Shown piece after piece: positions 60,201 through 64,000 of a DNA stretch of 64,000 bases. The stretch is from positions 1,736,001 to 1,800,000 of the forward strand of contig NC_090968.1 in NCBI RefSeq assembly GCF_040807025.1. The letters run 5' to 3'. The first letter of the stretch is position 1, and each line of letters begins with the position of its first letter. Position numbers and translations under genes: made by a program. A model generated the notes under the pieces. That model was given only the letters and a program-made list of their open reading frames with translations. It was not told where the DNA came from and ran no database searches. The stretch is from Struthio camelus. Lineage: Eukaryota; Chordata; Aves; Struthioniformes; Struthionidae.

Positions 60201-61469
60201 TCGTGGTGATGAAGAGTTGGACTCCCTTATTAAAGCTACCATTGCTGGTGGAGGTATGTATAGTCCAGCTGCTTGATTCGACGGCTAGTTCACAGCTGAG
60301 GTTCTGCTGGACTCTGGAGAGAGGCAATAAGTTAACTTCACTGTGGCAGACAGCCTAGTTAGTGAGAGCAATTGTTTTGTTTGTGCCAGGCTGGAATCTG
60401 CCATAGCGCGTTGTGCCAACGAGCTGCTAAAAACACAGACCTCACAACGGTTACGGTACCTGGCAGCTTCATGGGAAGCAAGACTGGGCGGGCTGTGGGT
60501 TTCCTTTACTGGTTCTGCTCATGGTACAGGCTCTTGTATTTTCTGTTCACGCTTTCCCAGGTAGAAACTGTGTGCACATGTGTGTATGTTTGTTTGCCAT
60601 AACGAGGATATCTGGCCCAGTGTGCGCACAGTGAACGTAGCTGGGATATCTGAAATCTCAGAATGAGATCCTCATATTGCATCCCGAATGATTCCCAAGG
60701 GAACTGACTGTGCTGAAGAGCCCTGTCTTACCCTTCAAATTGCATCTTATGTAGCATGCTCACTCTTCCCTTGAGAATGGGCCTAAATATACAAACCTGA
60801 AGTCCTGCCTAAAATGCCCATTGCACCTCTTAGTGAAGGGTAAATTGCCTCTCCCTTCAGGATAATCAAATTTATGACAGAACAGCGTAGTCTAGGGAGA
60901 GAGGCAGACACCTAAAATCCCTTGGAGGGCTCCACACTGAACGCATCGTGATGTACGCGGCAGTCTTGAGTGGGATGGCTTGCGTTTGTCACTGCACCCT
61001 TGCCTTTTTACTTTCCTTAAGTGGAGGTTTTACTGAAATTAGTGAAATACAGGAACATAACTGAGCAACAGTGATAAATACCGGACACTTTAATTACACT
61101 TGTCTTGTTCTGCACTCTTGCCTTGGTGTAAGCTGTCAGCTTGCTTCTTCAGTGGGCCTGATTGAAGTGACAAGGAGTGATTCACTGAGTGGGAGGAAAT
61201 CAGCTTGAGTTGAAGTTATGTGTGTTGGTGCCGGATTATAGGATATCGGGAGACTTCAAATAGGAGGAAAGAATTTCTTAGGGCTCTTCCGAAAGTGTGG
61301 CAGGCTGTTGAACTTCCTGGCTGTTAATATATGCAGTTAATGCACCTCTGAGTTTGTGCTTGGCTTGATGGAAATCCTCTTGTGCTAACACATTGTTCTC
61401 TCTGCAGGTGTAATCCCTCACATCCATAAGTCTCTGATTGGAAAGAAGGGACAGCAAAAAACTGCATAG
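51290..61469 (+). CDS. H2AZ2: histone H2A.Z.2 (H2A.V)
   Basis: Replication-independent H2A variant placed by SRCAP/p400 at promoters (family knowledge). Exons: 51290-51292 (ATG only), 58070-58147, 59105-59218, 60124-60253, 61408-61469; phases join to 128 residues including Met, the exact family length. Exon 1 coding only the initiator Met is a known feature of H2A.Z genes and is confirmed by ATG|GTGAGG. The three residues that separate Z.2 from Z.1 all match Z.2: Ala14 (GKAKAKAV), Thr38 ([10 protein letters not shown]) and Ala127 (GQQKTA). The histone fold (VGRIHRHLK to [17 protein letters not shown]) and the Z-type acidic-patch and docking region are intact. Intron 1 is about 6.8 kb and AT-richer than the rest of the window. 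Confidence 0.97.
51293..58069 (+). other. H2AZ2: H2AZ2 intron 1, AT-richer, no embedded gene seen
   Basis: The first about 0.8 kb is CpG island, then composition drops to near-even GC with T/A-rich stretches. No internal coding exon, tRNA or snoRNA was recognised, and no transposon fragment could be named with confidence. An A/T-run lies near 54427-54462 and a (TG)n tract near 56560-56573. Confidence 0.5.
59749..59795. repeat. A-rich tract in H2AZ2 intron 3
   Basis: Runs of 7-12 A separated by single or double C. A T-rich pyrimidine tract lies just upstream (59630-59680). Low-complexity; a retroposed poly-A tail is possible, but no body was recognised. Confidence 0.85.
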
Positions 61470-61719
61470 AGAGGAGTTTTAACCAACCCTCTTTCTCCCT
61501 GTCATTGTACTGTAACTGGGACAGAAGAAATATGGGGATATGTGGAATTTTTTAAGAAATAGTAAAATGGAAGAGCATAGACAATTGACTGTAGACATGA
61601 GAAAACATTTGTATGTTCTTTAGATTCAAAGTTTGACAAAAAGTACCTTTGTCATGTGGCAGCAATTTGTGTGTTGATTGGCTAGGTTTCTCCCATGTGT
61701 TTTATACAAAAATGGAACT

Positions 61720-61725
61720 GATAAA
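61720..61725 (+). promoter_or_regulatory. H2AZ2: possible H2AZ2 polyadenylation signal, variant GATAAA
   Basis: About 250 bp after the stop, GATAAA is followed by a T-run and TGTGCTTGAGGTGTG, a plausible downstream GU-rich element. No canonical AATAAA is seen in this interval. Confidence 0.5.
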
Positions 61726-61744
61726 ACCATTTTTTACAAAACTT

Positions 61745-63280
61745 GTGCTTGAGGTGTGATAATGAACTGGTAGGGGGCTTGCAGGCAAAAGCTCACCCAT
61801 GGAGTGTACCTTGGTTTCATACGGGCTCTGTGGCACAGCCTGGGCAGCCAGAAATTACCGGGTTGTTGTAGATGCAAGTTATTTTAACAGGATGTAGTAC
61901 TGCAGGCTTGGTTGCCTCATCTAAGGAAACGGGCTGTTATACTTGACATCAGTGGTAGTTTTGTGGGAGACAAGCTGCTGTCATGCAGACAAAACCGAGG
62001 AACTCTCCATCCTTGCCCAGGGATGGTTCTTGCCTTGACCTAAAGCTTTGTGGCAGAGCAGCAGCATCCTGGGCCGCTTTTCAGCGTGCAGACAAGGAAA
62101 GACAGACACTTGATTCCTGGTGGGGCTGTTCCTGTAGCAACCTCCCCTTCCAAATTCAGCTGGCCCAAGTTCAGTAGAGATTTTAGCACTGGGCTCACTT
62201 ACAGAGAGCTGCCTGCATCTCCCCCTCAGAAGTGCCTGTTTGCTGGCACCTTTCCGGGGGTATAAGCATAACACAGCCTTCCTCTCACGTTGCTCCTCCG
62301 CTCTGTCTGCACCTCCACCTGCGTGAGTGCAGCAGCCTGAGGCTTTCTCCTCCCAAGGCCTGCGCAGAGATAAGGCGCACTCTCCCTCCCACTGCCTGGG
62401 CTAGGCCACCTCTCCCATGTCCTCTTGCAAAAAGCACAGTTGCCACTGCCAGTAACAGCAGCAGGGAGAGGGTTGCAGCCTTCCTGAGTGGGGGCTTGGG
62501 GTGCACCAGCCCCTTTTCCCTTAAGCCAGCAGGACTCAGCTGGGCCTGGCACCTTTGGGAAGAACCAGCCCCCCCCCCCCCCCCCCCCAAAAGATGGCAA
62601 GTGCTGCGCTCTGAGGCCTGAGTGTCCTTCGGAGGTGCATTCAGCAGAGCTGAAGAATAAGCACTATTTCCTGACCTGCTGTGGGCAGGTGGAGCACGTA
62701 CCTCCACCTGCAAACATCATCCTTCCCTTAAAAGTGCTTCTACTGCCTGGAAGGGGCTGGGAGGAATAACAGGGTCCTTCACAGCCACAGTGGAAACAGT
62801 TAAAGCATGTTTGCTTTAATGCCAGGTGTCTTTGCTGCTTAACATCAGCAAACACAGACTGATGCAGCCCTGGGCCCTGGCCATGCCCAAGCGAAGCACT
62901 GCTGACCAGCAGGAGGGCTGCAGCTGGAGCAGAAGGGGCTCCAGGCTGAGCCAAAGGACCAGTGCGGTGGCACTGTGGGAAGAGTAAGGCCTATGGGACC
63001 TTCCTCCTGGGTGAGCTAGGAGAGGGTAAGGGGATGGATTTATTCTGGCACTGTGATGGGGCTTAATGCAGTGCTAAGGGCTGGGGGGGGTATCGGGGGG
63101 GGGTGGGGGTGCAACAGGATTGATCATGCCACCCCATAGACCATGCTCTGCCTGGGGAGCATGAGACCCTTGTTGAATGGACAGGGCTGTTCCTGCGCCA
63201 ACAAGAAACAGCTCGGGCAGCAGGATGCTGCCTTGTGCCCACCTGAAGGATCAGGGCAGCCACATGCAAAACAGGCTGTG
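61745..63280. other. intergenic region between convergent H2AZ2 and POLM
   Basis: Single-copy DNA with a C-run at 62570-62588 and short G-runs near 63085-63110. No gene recognised. A second minus-strand AATAAA at 63038-63043 could serve as a distal POLM signal. Confidence 0.45.

Positions 63281-64000
<720 letters not shown>

Overview
The window looks like a gene-dense, GC-rich stretch of vertebrate genome, most likely a bird microchromosome. The evidence is short introns, very G/C-rich third codon positions, CpG-island promoters, many minisatellites and homopolymer runs, and no recognisable transposon or retroelement. Nine protein-coding genes are recognised by their translated products. Exon boundaries below were set by hand from GT/AG sites and reading-frame continuity, so they are predictions, not transcript evidence. 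Species was not determined.

Layout: ADRA2B (+, intronless, 0.3-1.5 kb) is followed by about 12 kb without a recognisable gene. That gap is dominated by three large minisatellites: a 20-bp array containing AP-1 cores at 3.0-3.96 kb, a different 20-bp array at 4.6-5.76 kb, and a 40/49-bp C-run array at 8.4-10.9 kb. GPAT2 (+, 20 coding exons found, 14.4-24.0 kb) then ends tail-to-tail against FAHD2A (-, 6 exons, 24.1-25.9 kb). KCNIP3 (-, 27.4-31.4 kb) begins with an exon for a membrane-anchoring N-terminus. A 2-kb purine-rich minisatellite separates it from COX5B (+, 34.4-35.4 kb). ACTR1B (-, 35.9-38.6 kb) converges on COX5B and shares a roughly 0.8-kb CpG-island interval head-to-head with PURB (+, one exon, 39.4-40.4 kb). 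PURB appears to carry a 6.7-kb 3' UTR. H2AZ2 (+, 5 exons, 51.3-61.5 kb) has a long, more AT-rich first intron. The 3' end of POLM (-, from 63.3 kb) runs off the right edge.

In human, ADRA2B, GPAT2, FAHD2A, KCNIP3, COX5B and ACTR1B lie in 2q11, while PURB, H2AZ2 and POLM lie in 7p13 (from memory of the human map). The window therefore joins two human-separated blocks at the ACTR1B/PURB promoter. The genes do not form one pathway: they cover adrenergic signalling, mitochondrial metabolism and respiration, Kv4 channel modulation, dynactin transport, single-strand nucleic-acid binding, variant chromatin and DNA end-joining repair.

No clear new biological system was found. The most unusual items are the AP-1-core minisatellite, the C-run higher-order array, the KIS-type first exon of KCNIP3 with little room for the classical one, the altered acyltransferase boxes of GPAT2, and an XbaI-like TCTAGA cluster in ACTR1B intron 1.
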